Source: a virus
Length of the DNA stretch: 42,158 nucleotides
IMG/VR virus record: IMGVR_UViG_3300046809_000277
Coordinates: 1-42,158 of that record
Strand: one strand, 5' to 3'
Shown: in pieces, positions 7,873 to 15,996 of the stretch
Layout of the letters: every line of letters begins with the position of its first letter
Position numbering within the stretch: the stretch's first letter is position 1
Notes under the pieces: generated by a model
The model's database searches: none
What the model was told of the DNA's origin: nothing
The model's input: the letters and a program-made list of their open reading frames with translations, nothing else
Position numbers and translations under genes: made by a program

Positions 7873-8541
7873 CTAGCGGCCGTGTCGACTGCCGTTGCTG
7901 CGGATGCGGGCCGGCGAGGCGTCGAAGAGGGGTTCGACCGTGCACAGACAGTGGTCGTGATACGGGTCGTCTGCGCCCGCGGTGGAGTCGGACTTGTAGA
8001 CCGCACCGCGGCCGGCGAGCATCGCGCAGAACTCGCAGGGGTGACCATCGGTCACGCGCCGCCAACCCACTGAGCGGCGGTCACCGCTGACGTTCTCGCG
8101 GACGGTGTCCCGCCCGCCGTTGGCGATCAGGCGCGTGGTCGCGCCAGCGCTCGCCAACAGGGCCTTGGTCAGCGCCGTTTCCATCGAATCGCCGTTGCCG
8201 AGCAGCGTTTTCGCGCGCACGGGGCCGGTGACCAGTAGCGACGTCTGTATCTGCTCGGTCGGGGCGGCGTCCGCGACGAGCGGCGCATAACCGTCGTCAA
8301 TGCCGTAGAGGGCACGCATCGTGTCGTAATACGCAGCGGCGACCTGCGCCGAGGTTGCACGGCCCGAGCGGATGACCTCGGTCATCGCGAGCATGTAGGT
8401 AGCGAAGTCGTCGAGGTTGGACGGCTTCATGAGCAGTTTCCAGGCGGCCGTCAGCTTGCCCACCGAATCGAGGGCGATGTTCGCCTGTGCGACGCGGTGG
8501 GCGTCCGTCAGTTGCAGCGTGGCGGCCTCGGTCGAGGTCAC
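7873..8541 (-). CDS. MuF-like minor head protein
   Basis: 222 residues from a GTG at 8541 that overlaps the portal stop (GTGA). The C-terminal third carries paired cysteine motifs, CEFCAMLAGRGAVY and YHDHCLCTVEPLF, the signature of phage head morphogenesis (MuF/SPP1 gp7-like) proteins; the N-terminal part is helical. Such proteins ride in the procapsid near the portal and may be ejected with DNA. Some MuF proteins carry toxin domains, but the C-terminus here ends shortly after the cysteine motif, so none is attached. Confidence 0.82.
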   Translation of the reverse strand: MTSTEAATLQLTDAHRVAQANIALDSVGKLTAAWKLLMKPSNLDDFATYMLAMTEVIRSGRATSAQVAAAYYDTMRALYGIDDGYAPLVADAAPTEQIQTSLLVTGPVRAKTLLGNGDSMETALTKALLASAGATTRLIANGGRDTVRENVSGDRRSVGWRRVTDGHPCEFCAMLAGRGAVYKSDSTAGADDPYHDHCLCTVEPLFDASPARIRSNGSRHGR

Positions 8542-10028
8542 TTGGCCGGCGGAGACGAGGGCGCAACGTTGGGCGCACCCTGCGCCTGTTGGACGGCCTC
8601 GGCGGGTGTGCCGGGGGCGTTGGGCGTCGTCTGGCGCGTCAGGGCGGCCGTTAGGGCGGCGAGGCCGTCGCCGGACTTGGCCATCTTGCGCCAGCGCTTG
8701 ATGTCCGTGTCGGTGACCTCGGGAATCATCTCCCATGCCGCTTCTGGCGGGACGTCGAGGAGCTGGACCATCTTCCCGAGGGCGTCGACCGTCGCGGCGA
8801 AGCTGCGGGCTTCGGTGTCGCGCCAGCGCACCGCGGCGTTCTCGTCGGGCTCATCGCCAGCGGCGACGGCGGCGAGGTTGAAGACCTGTTCCCACGCCTC
8901 GCCGAAGAGAAGTTCGTACACGTCGGCCTGACGCTTGGTCACGTCGTAGAGCGAGGCCAGCGCCTCGGCCGAGACGTTGACCAAGTTGCCCTTGAGCAGG
9001 CCGGCCGGGAGCTGACCGAGGGTCGCGATGGTCTCTATGACCGCGTCGAGCGCGGCGAGGTGACCGTCAACCGTCGTCTGATGGAACTCGCCGAAATTGG
9101 CGGTGGCCTGATCGGTGACCCACAGCCGGTCAACGGCCGCTTGGAACGTCTCGATCGGCTGGCCGAAATTCGGGTTCGGCATGTCGAGGAACGGCGGGTT
9201 CGCCTCGGGGTCGCTCGGGCCGTCCGGGTTGTAGGCGGGGTTCGGGACCGTGATGGTCGTGTTCTCGTCGGTCGGGATGACGAGGCCGGTGGCCCAACGC
9301 TGACGGAAGGCAGCGAAATGCATGGCCATCGACAGGGCGAACACGGTGTCGTTGATACGGTCCTGCGGGATGATCAGCGGCTTGATGATGCCCGTGGGCT
9401 TGCCGTCGAGCCTGTCGCGGAAGCGGACCATCGGCGTCACGCCTAGGCCGTGCTCCTCGGTCGTGACCAGCGTGTACGAGGAACCGGAGCCGACGACCGT
9501 ATAGACGGCCACGTCGTCGATGAGTTCCCAGATGACCGCGCCCGAGGCGTCCTTGCCGCGGTGGCGCAAGCCGAACTGCGGCCACTCGTCGTCCTCGTCC
9601 TCGTACCACGCCATAGAGCGCAGCGGGTCGAGCGGACGAATCACGGGCGCCTTGTCGCCAGGCAGAACGAGCACGTAGCTCGCGCCGTACTCGATCGCGC
9701 CGCGGTGGGCGATGGTCTGGCGGGCGTCCAACTTGTTCGCCTGCCAGTAGTCCCACGCCTTGACGTTGTCGGTCTCGCCGCTGTCGCGGTAGCCCTCGAC
9801 GAACAGGAGCTTGACGAACGTGTCGCTGACGCGCGGCAAGAGGTTGGTGATGCTGCGCTGCGCCATGATGCGGTATTCGACGCGGTGTTCGCGCGGCATG
9901 TAGGGCAAGTCATGGTCACCGTCGAGGTAGCGGGCGATGACGCCGTGATGACCCGTGCGGGCGGTCGAGGCGCCATGCTGGGCGATGAGGTCTGCGGCGA
10001 GGGCGGCGGGGTTGCTGATGGTCGCCAC
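8538..10028 (-). CDS. Portal protein
   Basis: Dodecameric DNA gateway of the capsid. About 496 residues, containing YLDGDHDLPYMPREHRVEYR near the N-terminus and the NFGEFHQTTVDGHLAALDAV / GQLPAGLLKGNLVNVSAEAL segment of SPP1 gp6-like portals. Two in-frame GTGs compete: 10037 overlaps the terminase stop (GTGA), and 10028 has AGGAG about ten bases upstream; I chose 10028. The C-terminal tail (QGAPNVAPSS) is encoded by one of the dispersed AACGTTGGGCG words (8565). Followed with overlap by the MuF-like gene. Confidence 0.93.
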   Translation of the reverse strand: MATISNPAALAADLIAQHGASTARTGHHGVIARYLDGDHDLPYMPREHRVEYRIMAQRSITNLLPRVSDTFVKLLFVEGYRDSGETDNVKAWDYWQANKLDARQTIAHRGAIEYGASYVLVLPGDKAPVIRPLDPLRSMAWYEDEDDEWPQFGLRHRGKDASGAVIWELIDDVAVYTVVGSGSSYTLVTTEEHGLGVTPMVRFRDRLDGKPTGIIKPLIIPQDRINDTVFALSMAMHFAAFRQRWATGLVIPTDENTTITVPNPAYNPDGPSDPEANPPFLDMPNPNFGQPIETFQAAVDRLWVTDQATANFGEFHQTTVDGHLAALDAVIETIATLGQLPAGLLKGNLVNVSAEALASLYDVTKRQADVYELLFGEAWEQVFNLAAVAAGDEPDENAAVRWRDTEARSFAATVDALGKMVQLLDVPPEAAWEMIPEVTDTDIKRWRKMAKSGDGLAALTAALTRQTTPNAPGTPAEAVQQAQGAPNVAPSSPPAK

Positions 10029-10033
10029 GGGCC

Positions 10034-11830
10034 TCACTCTCCTAACTGGGCTTTGGCTGCTCGCGCGGCGTCGGCCATGCGGCGGTATCGGGCGGTCTCG
10101 GGGTCTTCCTCGGCGGCCTTGCGGGCGTTGGCGGCGGCCGTGTGCGCGGCCATGGCGGCGGCGTACTTGGCGGCCTGCTGCGCGGCCATGGCGGGGTTGC
10201 GCCGGCCGTAGCCGGTGAGCGTTCCGACTCCGCCCCGCTTGGCGAGGGCGTTGGTGCCGGTGATGCACGTTGCGGCCATGCGGGCGAGCAGCATGGCGGC
10301 CAGCGCGTCGACCTTGTGGCGCGACTCGCGCGATTCCTTGCCGAACGAGATACCCCAGCGGCCGGGCCGGCGCCGCGCGTTCAAGACGTGGCGGCGTAGA
10401 CGCGGGTCACCGTCGTGCGGGATGGCCTTGTCACAGATCGCGCGGTGCAGCGCTTCGGTGGCGCGGACGGTGTCGGCGCCGTGGGCGCGCATATCCCACG
10501 CCACGGCGTGTTTGACGGTCGCCTTGTGATACAGCCGCTCGCCGTACCGGTCGCGCCAGTCGTCAACGTCGGTTTCCCACTCGGCAACGTCGGCGAAGAA
10601 CGCCACGACGTCGAGGGTCGCGAACGCGTTGTCAACGGCGCCGCGGACGGCCTCGCGGTCGACCTCCCAGCCCTCGCCGGCCGTGCCGTCCGGGCGTTCC
10701 CAGAGGCCGAGGACGAACGGGGCGCCGTCGCGGATGCGGATGGCGACCAGGGCCGTACTGTCGTCGGTCCGGCCGCCGTCGAACCCGAGGGTGACGGTGT
10801 CGCCCTTGCGCCACTGACCGGGCGCCGCGCACTTGAGCGGGACGAGGTCGAGCAGGGCGTTTCCGTCCCACTCCCCGGCCGTGGCCCACGCGTCGGCGGC
10901 GTCCACGATCTGATTGAGGTAGAACCGACACGAGTCCTCGATCGGGGTGTCGGGCGAGTAGATCTCGCTGATCAGGTCGTCGTACTCGACCCACGTCGCG
11001 TCACCGTAAGCGCACTTGAGGGCGGCGCGTAGCGTCTCCTCGTTGGCGAAATCCTCGTCGGTGAGGGCGGGCGCCTCGGTGCAGTCGTAGAGCAGGTCAG
11101 CGCGGCGCGTGCGGCCCTCGACCTGCGCGAGGTGGGCGTCGTAGTAGTCGCGGCCGACCGTGTCCTGAGCGGGGTTGTGGGCGTTCGTCGTGACGATCGA
11201 GCGGCCCCGGACCTTGGCCAGGTTGCGGCGGATGACCTTGGCGAGGTTCTTACCGCCGTTGCCGATGGTCCAGTGATGGACCTCGTCCATGACGGCGAAC
11301 GTCGGGCGGGCGCCTTCCTGCGTGGCCGGATTCGTCGTGATCGGAACCAGCTTGCCGCCGCCCGCGACGAAGATGCGCGTGATGCCGACGTCGAGGCCGA
11401 ACTCCTCGGCGAACTCGCCGGAGATCATCGCGCGGACGGCGTCGAGGGTGTTGGCGGTCTGCGTCTCGGAGACGCCAGCGATGACGACCCACGGCGAGGC
11501 GTGCTCGCGGCCTATCGGGTCGCCGTTGCTGTCCCAGCCGGCGAACACCACGGGGCCGACCAGTTCGGCGAGGCAGATGGCGCCGAGGAACGGCGACTTG
11601 CCCCAACCCTTCGCGCGTCGCAGGAGACCGCGGCGGAAGCGGAAACGGCCGGTGGGGGCGAGGGCGTAGAACCAGAGGATGAAATTCTTCTGTTCGCGGG
11701 TGAGAACGAACGGCTCGCCCGCGTGGTCGCCGTCCGGCTGAATGAGCCACGTCTCGATGAACTCGATGACGCCCCAACCGAGGGACGGAATCTCGGGGTC
11801 AAAGCGGTCTAGGGTCTTGATCGGCTTCAC
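10034..11830 (-). CDS. Terminase large subunit
   Basis: Packaging motor and nuclease, about 598 residues. The ATPase domain shows RRAKGWGKSPFLG (Walker A-like, about residues 70-82) and FAVMDEVHHW (Walker B and catalytic glutamate, about residue 180). The C-terminal RNase-H-like nuclease begins at LGFDGGRTDDSTALV, with further acidic residues in VVAFFADVAEWE and a HKVDALAAMLLARMA segment. The start is GTG at 11830, 44 bases after the small subunit stop. Tail of the protein is Ala/Lys/Arg-rich. Length and domain order are normal for phage TerL. Confidence 0.96.
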   Translation of the reverse strand: MKPIKTLDRFDPEIPSLGWGVIEFIETWLIQPDGDHAGEPFVLTREQKNFILWFYALAPTGRFRFRRGLLRRAKGWGKSPFLGAICLAELVGPVVFAGWDSNGDPIGREHASPWVVIAGVSETQTANTLDAVRAMISGEFAEEFGLDVGITRIFVAGGGKLVPITTNPATQEGARPTFAVMDEVHHWTIGNGGKNLAKVIRRNLAKVRGRSIVTTNAHNPAQDTVGRDYYDAHLAQVEGRTRRADLLYDCTEAPALTDEDFANEETLRAALKCAYGDATWVEYDDLISEIYSPDTPIEDSCRFYLNQIVDAADAWATAGEWDGNALLDLVPLKCAAPGQWRKGDTVTLGFDGGRTDDSTALVAIRIRDGAPFVLGLWERPDGTAGEGWEVDREAVRGAVDNAFATLDVVAFFADVAEWETDVDDWRDRYGERLYHKATVKHAVAWDMRAHGADTVRATEALHRAICDKAIPHDGDPRLRRHVLNARRRPGRWGISFGKESRESRHKVDALAAMLLARMAATCITGTNALAKRGGVGTLTGYGRRNPAMAAQQAAKYAAAMAAHTAAANARKAAEEDPETARYRRMADAARAAKAQLGE

Positions 11831-11874
11831 GCGGGGGGCCTGCCTCGTCGTGGGACGCGCGGGCCTGCCGGGCG

Positions 11875-12348
11875 TTAGTCGTCGTCGCCCTCATCGGTCC
11901 AGCGGGCTCGCGCGGCGGCGATGCTGGTGACGGAGGCCATGCCGGGGGCGCCGTCCTCGTCGAGGTCGGCGTCGGTGAAGCGGATTCGGGCGCGCTGGCG
12001 GTCCGTGAAGGTTGCGCCGAGGCGTTCCTCGTTCATGCGCACCTCGCTGAGGATCTTCACGCGCTCACCGGGCGACAGGTCGTCGAGGAGCATGGCGCGG
12101 AGCGGGGCGAGGTCGGCGAGGCGCTGCCAGTCGGTGCCCTCGAACGAGGCGGCCTGCGGCTGCGTGCGCCAGGTCTCCCACCACGCGATGACGGGCTCTG
12201 GCCAGACGGCGCGGAAGGTCGCGGCCTCGATCGAGGGGCCGTAGACCTCGCCCGTACGCTCGAAAACACGCTCACCGGGGCCGGCCGGCGCGTTGCGGCG
12301 GCGGCGCTGGTCGGGCGGCTTGGGCGCGTGCGCGGTACCTCTGGCCAT
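11875..12348 (-). CDS. Terminase small subunit
   Basis: 157 residues directly upstream of the large subunit. A basic N-terminus (PPDQRRRRNAP) precedes RTGEVYGPSIEAATFRAVWP and a helical core with WWETWRTQPQAASFEGTDW, which is the pattern of actinophage small terminase subunits that recognise the packaging site. The ATG at 12348 has GAGGGG seven bases upstream. The C-terminus is acidic (WTDEGDDD). Confidence 0.8.
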   Translation of the reverse strand: MARGTAHAPKPPDQRRRRNAPAGPGERVFERTGEVYGPSIEAATFRAVWPEPVIAWWETWRTQPQAASFEGTDWQRLADLAPLRAMLLDDLSPGERVKILSEVRMNEERLGATFTDRQRARIRFTDADLDEDGAPGMASVTSIAAARARWTDEGDDD

Positions 12349-12442
12349 GCGTCACCCCCTCGGGCGGGTTGAAGTGTCGAGCCCCCCGCGCGCGTGGCTG
12401 TATGCGCCAGCGTTCGGCTGAGCCGTGCGCTCGGGGGGTTTG

Positions 12443-12515
12443 CTGACCGAGCAGGGATCGAACCTGCAACCTTCCGCATTTCACGCGGACGCTCTACCAA
12501 TTGAGCTATCGGCCA
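12443..12515 (-). tRNA. tRNA-Phe (GAA)
   Basis: Folds as a full 73-base cloverleaf on the minus strand: acceptor TGGCCGA/TCGGTCA, D-arm GCTC/GAGC with loop AATTGGTA, anticodon stem TCCGC/GCGGA, loop GTGAAAT with anticodon GAA after U33, and T-arm GCAGG/CCTGC with loop TTCGATC. CCA is not encoded (the DNA reads GCA). Position 73 is G where tRNA-Phe normally has A, and position 32 is G, so charging efficiency is uncertain. It lies inside the late operon between a small gene and terminase. Confidence 0.9.
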
Positions 12516-12608
12516 ATGGCCCCGTGCGCGGCATGCACGCGCTTTCCCGCTGCGGGGCGCAGCGGCCCAGCGACCAGGGCGCAGAGCGCGAGGTCGAGCC
12601 GGGGCGTC

Positions 12609-12854
12609 TTACTGATTCTGTGCGGCCTGCTCGGCGGCGGCCTGCGCGGCTGCGGCGGCCTCGGCCTTGGCTGCCTGGTCGAGGTTGAACAGCGGCGACC
12701 AGATAGCCATGATCGTCTGCACGAGGGCGTTGTACGCGGCGAGGTCGGGCGTGGTGGACGTCGGGCTGACAGCCGGGAGCGCGGCCTCAAGCTGGCCGAT
12801 GGCAGCGATCAGGGCGTCGGTGCCGGGCGTGGATGCGATCGGCGAGGCGGACAT
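12609..12854 (-). CDS. Small Ala-rich protein of unknown function
   Basis: 81 residues, MSASPIASTPGTDALIAAIG at the start, then LVQTIMAIWSPLFNLDQ and an Ala/Gln/Glu helix (AEAAAAAQAAAEQAAQNQ). AAGGA lies six bases before the ATG. It is the last of three small genes heading the late operon, just upstream of the tRNA. The C-terminal half should form a coiled coil. No family is recognised; position next to terminase suggests a packaging or capsid role, but nothing in the sequence shows it. Confidence 0.65.
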   Translation of the reverse strand: MSASPIASTPGTDALIAAIGQLEAALPAVSPTSTTPDLAAYNALVQTIMAIWSPLFNLDQAAKAEAAAAAQAAAEQAAQNQ

Positions 12855-12863
12855 GCGGGGTCC

Positions 12864-13198
<335 letters not shown>

Positions 13199-13202
<4 letters not shown>

Positions 13203-13444
13203 GCGGGGAACTCGGCGGCGCGCTCGTACCATCGGGCGATCTCCGGGGTTGTGTGGTCGGGGTAGAACGGGGCGATGCGCGCGACGTAGGCGGTCTGTGT
13301 CTCGCCGGTCAGGCGCCACGGGAAGTGACCCGCTATCCAGCTCTCCCAGTCGGCGAGGTCGAGCGGGTAGCCCCACACGACCCGTTCGGAGTTGTCCGGG
13401 GCGAAGATGTCCTCGGGCGGCGAGTAGTTGTGATCATCACGCAC
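13199..13444 (-). CDS. Hypothetical protein heading the late operon
   Basis: 81 residues from a GTG at 13444 with AAGGGA nine bases upstream. The sequence is acidic and aromatic-rich (PPEDIFAPDNSERVVWGYPL, then WESWIAGHFPWRL and EIARWYERAAEFPA). There is no membrane segment. It overlaps the next gene by four bases. No family recognised. It is the first gene after a 200-base non-coding stretch that should hold the late promoter. Confidence 0.65.
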
Positions 13445-13644
13445 TGTCGCGCGTCCCTTGCTGTGTGGTGGTTACCGAAAGTTGGCTGCCCGTACGTACA
13501 GGTAGCTGCTATGCCAACCGGGCTTGCTCGCGCGTCGAGGGGGAGTCATGCCCGGGTCCTACGCTAAGGCTCTGACCTGCATGTTTGTCCCAAGGGGCAA
13601 AATAACCCGCCTCAAGCGCGCGTCATCACGTGCACGACGTGTGA
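13445..13644. other. Non-coding gap before the late operon
   Basis: Two hundred bases between the HNH nuclease gene stop and the first late gene. It holds neither the C-tract motif nor the AACGTT palindrome. On the minus strand a weak pair TTGGCA / TACGGG with 17-base spacing is visible near 13518-13490. The late promoter is expected here, and an HNH-terminase flank is a usual place for a packaging site, but no cos sequence can be recognised by eye. Confidence 0.45.
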
Positions 13645-14037
13645 TCAGCGTGTGGCACGTGCCCGCCCCCGCCTAGGGGGCAGGGGCGTACGCACATTCG
13701 ATGATGGCTTGGCCTGACCAGGCGCATACACACGCGCTGAGGGCTTGGTCAGGCCAGGGTGCACGCGCGGCGGGCGGTAGCGCGAGGCGCGTGCGGCCAC
13801 GCCCTCGGCACTGGACTTGCGTGCATGGCACGCCTTGCACAGTGCCCGGAGGTTGGCCATGCTGTGATCATTCCCACGTTGGATGTGATCCACATCCGAG
13901 GCGGGCTTGCCGCACGGAACACCACGCTCATCAGTCAGTTGGCAGCGGTATCGGTCCCTGCGCAGCACGCGAGCCCTGAGGGTTTGCCAGTCAGGCGGTA
14001 GCTCTCCACGGCGCGCTGAGTCGTTTGACCATGCCAT
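13645..14037 (-). CDS. HNH endonuclease
   Basis: 130 residues. The core shows CQLTDERGVPCGKPASDVDH, then NLRALCKACHARKS, giving the paired cysteines and the DH...N...H arrangement of HNH nucleases. In HK97-type packaging systems a small HNH protein next to terminase is needed for DNA cleavage by the terminase complex, and this gene lies just upstream of the terminase operon. The start is the ATG at 14037 with GAAGG nine bases before it; an upstream ATG at 14085 is rejected because a terminator-like hairpin lies between. The C-terminus is basic. Confidence 0.9.
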   Translation of the reverse strand: MAWSNDSARRGELPPDWQTLRARVLRRDRYRCQLTDERGVPCGKPASDVDHIQRGNDHSMANLRALCKACHARKSSAEGVAARASRYRPPRVHPGLTKPSARVYAPGQAKPSSNVRTPLPPRRGRARATR

Positions 14038-14056
14038 AGGGAGAAGCCTTCGCGTG

Positions 14057-14079
14057 AAAAAGGGGGTCGTCTGACCCCC
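14057..14079 (-). terminator. Intrinsic terminator in front of HNH gene
   Basis: On the minus strand GGGGGTC, loop AGAC, GACCCCC, then TTTTTC: a textbook rho-independent terminator. It lies between C-tract motif copy A (14141-14161) and the HNH start (14037). It may close the upstream early operon or act as an attenuator on the HNH message. Confidence 0.85.
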
Positions 14080-14140
14080 GTGCATCCACGGCGGGTCAAC
14101 AGCACTAGGCGCCAGACGAACCTAGAGCCCTGCACCTATA

Positions 14141-14161
14141 ACGTGTCTGGCGGGGGGAAAC
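14141..14161 (-). promoter_or_regulatory. C-tract motif copy A (candidate phage promoter)
   Basis: Minus strand: GTTTCCCCCCG, CCA, GACACGT, then TATAGG. One of eight copies of an element that always precedes minus-strand genes. It starts five bases after the stop of the 112-residue gene and lies about 104 bases before the HNH start, with a terminator in between. Confidence 0.75.
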
Positions 14162-14165
14162 CCGA

Positions 14166-14504
14166 TCATGCACGTCTGCGGCGGATCAGGCGCACGGGCG
14201 CCCACCAGTCGCGGAGCAGCACCTCGGATTCGTCGGACTCGTCGAACGCGTCTTCCTCGTCCTCGTCATCGTCGTCGGCGACGATGTCCACACGGCCGGT
14301 CGTGAGCCACGACGCGACGGCGAGCGTGTCCTCGGCCGAGGGGCGCGAACCGTGCCCATCGTCGAGCAGGCTGCGCGCCGTGACGAACGCGGCCACGCGG
14401 CGGGACGACACCGAACCGCGCTTCAGCGCAAAGTCGGCGTAGATCGCATCGGCGAGCTTGTCCACATCGCCGTTCGCGCTGGCGCTGGTGAATCCGAAGG
14501 TCAT
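14166..14504 (-). CDS. Hypothetical acidic protein
   Basis: 112 residues from the ATG at 14504, which overlaps the upstream stop (ATGA). The N-terminal part is MTFGFTSASANGDVDKLADA; a helical middle is followed by an aspartate/glutamate run of about 18 residues (VADDDDEDEEDAFDESDESE) and a basic tail IRRRRA. The acid run could mimic DNA or bind a basic host protein, but this is a guess. Last gene of the seven-gene operon led by 16193. Confidence 0.65.
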   Translation of the reverse strand: MTFGFTSASANGDVDKLADAIYADFALKRGSVSSRRVAAFVTARSLLDDGHGSRPSAEDTLAVASWLTTGRVDIVADDDDEDEEDAFDESDESEVLLRDWWAPVRLIRRRRA

Positions 14505-14734
14505 GCGCCCCTCACATCTGCGGGCCGAGCGGTGAGCGCGGCCCGCGTGTCGTCGTTGATCGACCAGCCGGCGAAGAACAGGGCTTCCTCGTGGTCGTGG
14601 TAGTGGTGTGCGCAGAACACGAGGTCGTTCGGGCCGAGGACCAGCCGGATACGGCCCTCGGCGCCGCACCGGTCACACCGGTCGCGGCTGGTCAGAGGGA
14701 TGACCATGATGGGCTTGCGGCGGCGTCCGACCAT
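14501..14734 (-). CDS. DUF7455-like zinc-ribbon protein
   Basis: 77 residues. RCDRCGAEGRIRLVL followed by DLVFCAHHYHDHEEAL matches the short actinobacterial family with a CxxC and a CxHH pair, which often binds zinc and occurs in Streptomyces chromosomes and phages. The start at 14734 forms a TGATG overlap with the upstream gene; an internal ATG at 14707 is an alternative. Function of the family is unknown. Its stop overlaps the next start, so it is tightly coupled in the operon. Confidence 0.7.
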   Translation of the reverse strand: MVGRRRKPIMVIPLTSRDRCDRCGAEGRIRLVLGPNDLVFCAHHYHDHEEALFFAGWSINDDTRAALTARPADVRGA

Positions 14735-14988
14735 CAGACCCACCCGCCGCTCAGGAAGTGGACCGAGAGCCACGCCATGAACGCCACCAGCGCGAACCTG
14801 CGGGCCTGTGTCCAGCCCGAGCGGTCCTTGGTGGGTGCGGGGTCGCCGGGCTTGCTGCGGACCGTCCCGAACCACATCCAGACGTGCTCAGAGAGCGTGT
14901 CTCCGTCCTTGCTGTTGAACAGGGCGACTCCCTCGACTACGACGAAGTACGCGAGCCACGCGAGCCACGCGACGGTGAAACCGCTCAC
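14734..14988 (-). CDS. Two-segment membrane protein
   Basis: 84 residues from a GTG overlapping the kinase gene stop (GTGA). Two hydrophobic segments (FTVAWLAWLAYFVVVEGVAL at residues 4-23, and FALVAFMAWLSVHFLSGGWV at 64-83) flank a hydrophilic loop, so both ends are likely on the same side of the membrane. It is far from the lysis genes and lies in the nucleotide-metabolism operon. It could be a small exclusion protein; no family is recognised. Confidence 0.65.
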   Translation of the reverse strand: MSGFTVAWLAWLAYFVVVEGVALFNSKDGDTLSEHVWMWFGTVRSKPGDPAPTKDRSGWTQARRFALVAFMAWLSVHFLSGGWV

Positions 14989-15581
14989 GATGAGAGCCTT
15001 CCAGTGAGGGCGCGGTCAACGACCGCGGCGAGGTCGAGCAGGGAACCCGAGTTGTCGAGGTTGATGTCAGCGGGGATGTGGTCGATGGCGTGCTCGCTGA
15101 TGTGCCCGTTCCCGGTCGCCCCGGGCCGCGTGACGCGAGCGAACAGACCGCCTCGGTCGCGGATCGCGTCGACCTCGTTGGGGAAACGCACGTCAGTCAC
15201 GACCACGGGGCGCGTCTCGTCGGCGACCTTGGACAGAGCGGCGTTGATCCAGAAATCGGGCTGAAGCTCGCGGATGGCCACGCCGTAGCGCTGAAGCGTC
15301 CGGCGCACCTCGGGCCGTTCCTTGGCGGTCTCCCACCCTTCGGCGGCGACCACCTCGGACAGGCGGACGTTCGTACGCGCCCACGTGATCGCGTCGATAT
15401 CCCAGGAGAAATCAACGATGGGGTCGAGGGCGAGGGCGGCGTACCGCAGCGCGTCAGCGAACGCGTAGCGAACGAAGCCGTAGCGCTCGATCAGGTAGGC
15501 GGCCACGGTGTCCTTGCCCGAACGGGCGTGACCGCCAAGGCCGATGATGTGGTGTGGCTTGGGCCGGCTGGCAGCGTTCAT
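14985..15581 (-). CDS. Deoxynucleoside monophosphate kinase
   Basis: 198 residues. IIGLGGHARSGKDTVAAYLI is a P-loop (GHARSGKDT), followed by the SWDIDAITWARTNVR and RRTLQRYGVAIRELQPDFWI segments typical of phage dNMP kinases, and VVVTDVRFPNEVDAIRDRGG in place of the strand-and-arginine region that contacts substrates. These enzymes convert dNMPs from degraded host DNA to dNDPs. The ATG overlaps the preceding small gene's stop (ATGA). Lies in the operon controlled by C-tract motif copy B. Confidence 0.9.
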   Translation of the reverse strand: MNAASRPKPHHIIGLGGHARSGKDTVAAYLIERYGFVRYAFADALRYAALALDPIVDFSWDIDAITWARTNVRLSEVVAAEGWETAKERPEVRRTLQRYGVAIRELQPDFWINAALSKVADETRPVVVTDVRFPNEVDAIRDRGGLFARVTRPGATGNGHISEHAIDHIPADINLDNSGSLLDLAAVVDRALTGRLSS

Positions 15582-15748
15582 GGGCGTTCTGCTCTCTCCT
15601 GCGCGTCTCGCAGGAACGCGGCGGCCGACCAGAACGCGCCGGAGCCGGAAGCGGCGAGGAGCGCGATGGCGTCGGCGTAAGTGAGGGTCTGGCGAGGCTC
15701 GGCGGCCTGGCGGGCGGGATCGCTGGCGGGGCGCGTCTCGGGGTCCAT
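15578..15748 (-). CDS. Small hypothetical protein upstream of dNMP kinase
   Basis: 56 residues. It begins MDPETRPASDPARQAAEPRQ, then has an alanine-rich helix with GSGAFWSAAAFLRDAQ and ends ERAERP. Its TGA overlaps the kinase ATG, and it starts six bases after the upstream gene's stop, which supports it being a real coupled gene despite a weak ribosome site. No family recognised. Confidence 0.6.
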   Translation of the reverse strand: MDPETRPASDPARQAAEPRQTLTYADAIALLAASGSGAFWSAAAFLRDAQERAERP

Positions 15749-15753
15749 GCGGC

Positions 15754-15996
15754 TCACTGGACGGCGTCCAGCACGCGGGCATAGGTACCGGTGGACGGGT
15801 CGAAAGCCTCGGTTACGCGCTTGACGGCGGCCTCGACGGTGACGACGTCCACGAGGAACCAGTCGGCCACTTGCAGGACCAGCGCCACGCGCTCGGCGGG
15901 CTTGATCGTGCCATCGCTGTAGCCGCGCGAGTTCGCGCGCGGAGCGATGTCGTCGAGGAGCGCCACCGCAGCGGCGAGGGCTTCGGGTCGGGTCAC
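15754..15996 (-). CDS. Hypothetical helical protein
   Basis: 80 residues from a GTG overlapping the upstream stop (GTGA). VTRPEALAAAVALLDDIAPR leads to VALVLQVADWFLVDVVTVEA and AVKRVTEAFDPSTGTYARVL. The composition is that of a small soluble helical protein; the hydrophobic middle (about 18 residues) contains an Asp and is probably not a membrane span. Second gene of the operon. No family recognised. Confidence 0.6.
   Translation of the reverse strand: MTRPEALAAAVALLDDIAPRANSRGYSDGTIKPAERVALVLQVADWFLVDVVTVEAAVKRVTEAFDPSTGTYARVLDAVQ

Noticed and set aside
6552-8090. Long plus-strand open frame (over 500 codons) opposite the capsid and scaffold genes
   Set aside because: It lies antisense to two well-supported genes, is rich in Arg/Gly from GC-rich third positions, has no ribosome site and no recognisable motif. 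High-GC DNA commonly gives such shadows.
7873-8541. A toxin domain on the MuF-like protein
   Set aside because: The protein ends soon after the second cysteine motif; there is no extra C-terminal domain.
13501-13620. A second tRNA in the gap before the late operon
   Set aside because: No T-loop GTTCRANNC or cloverleaf stems could be built on either strand.
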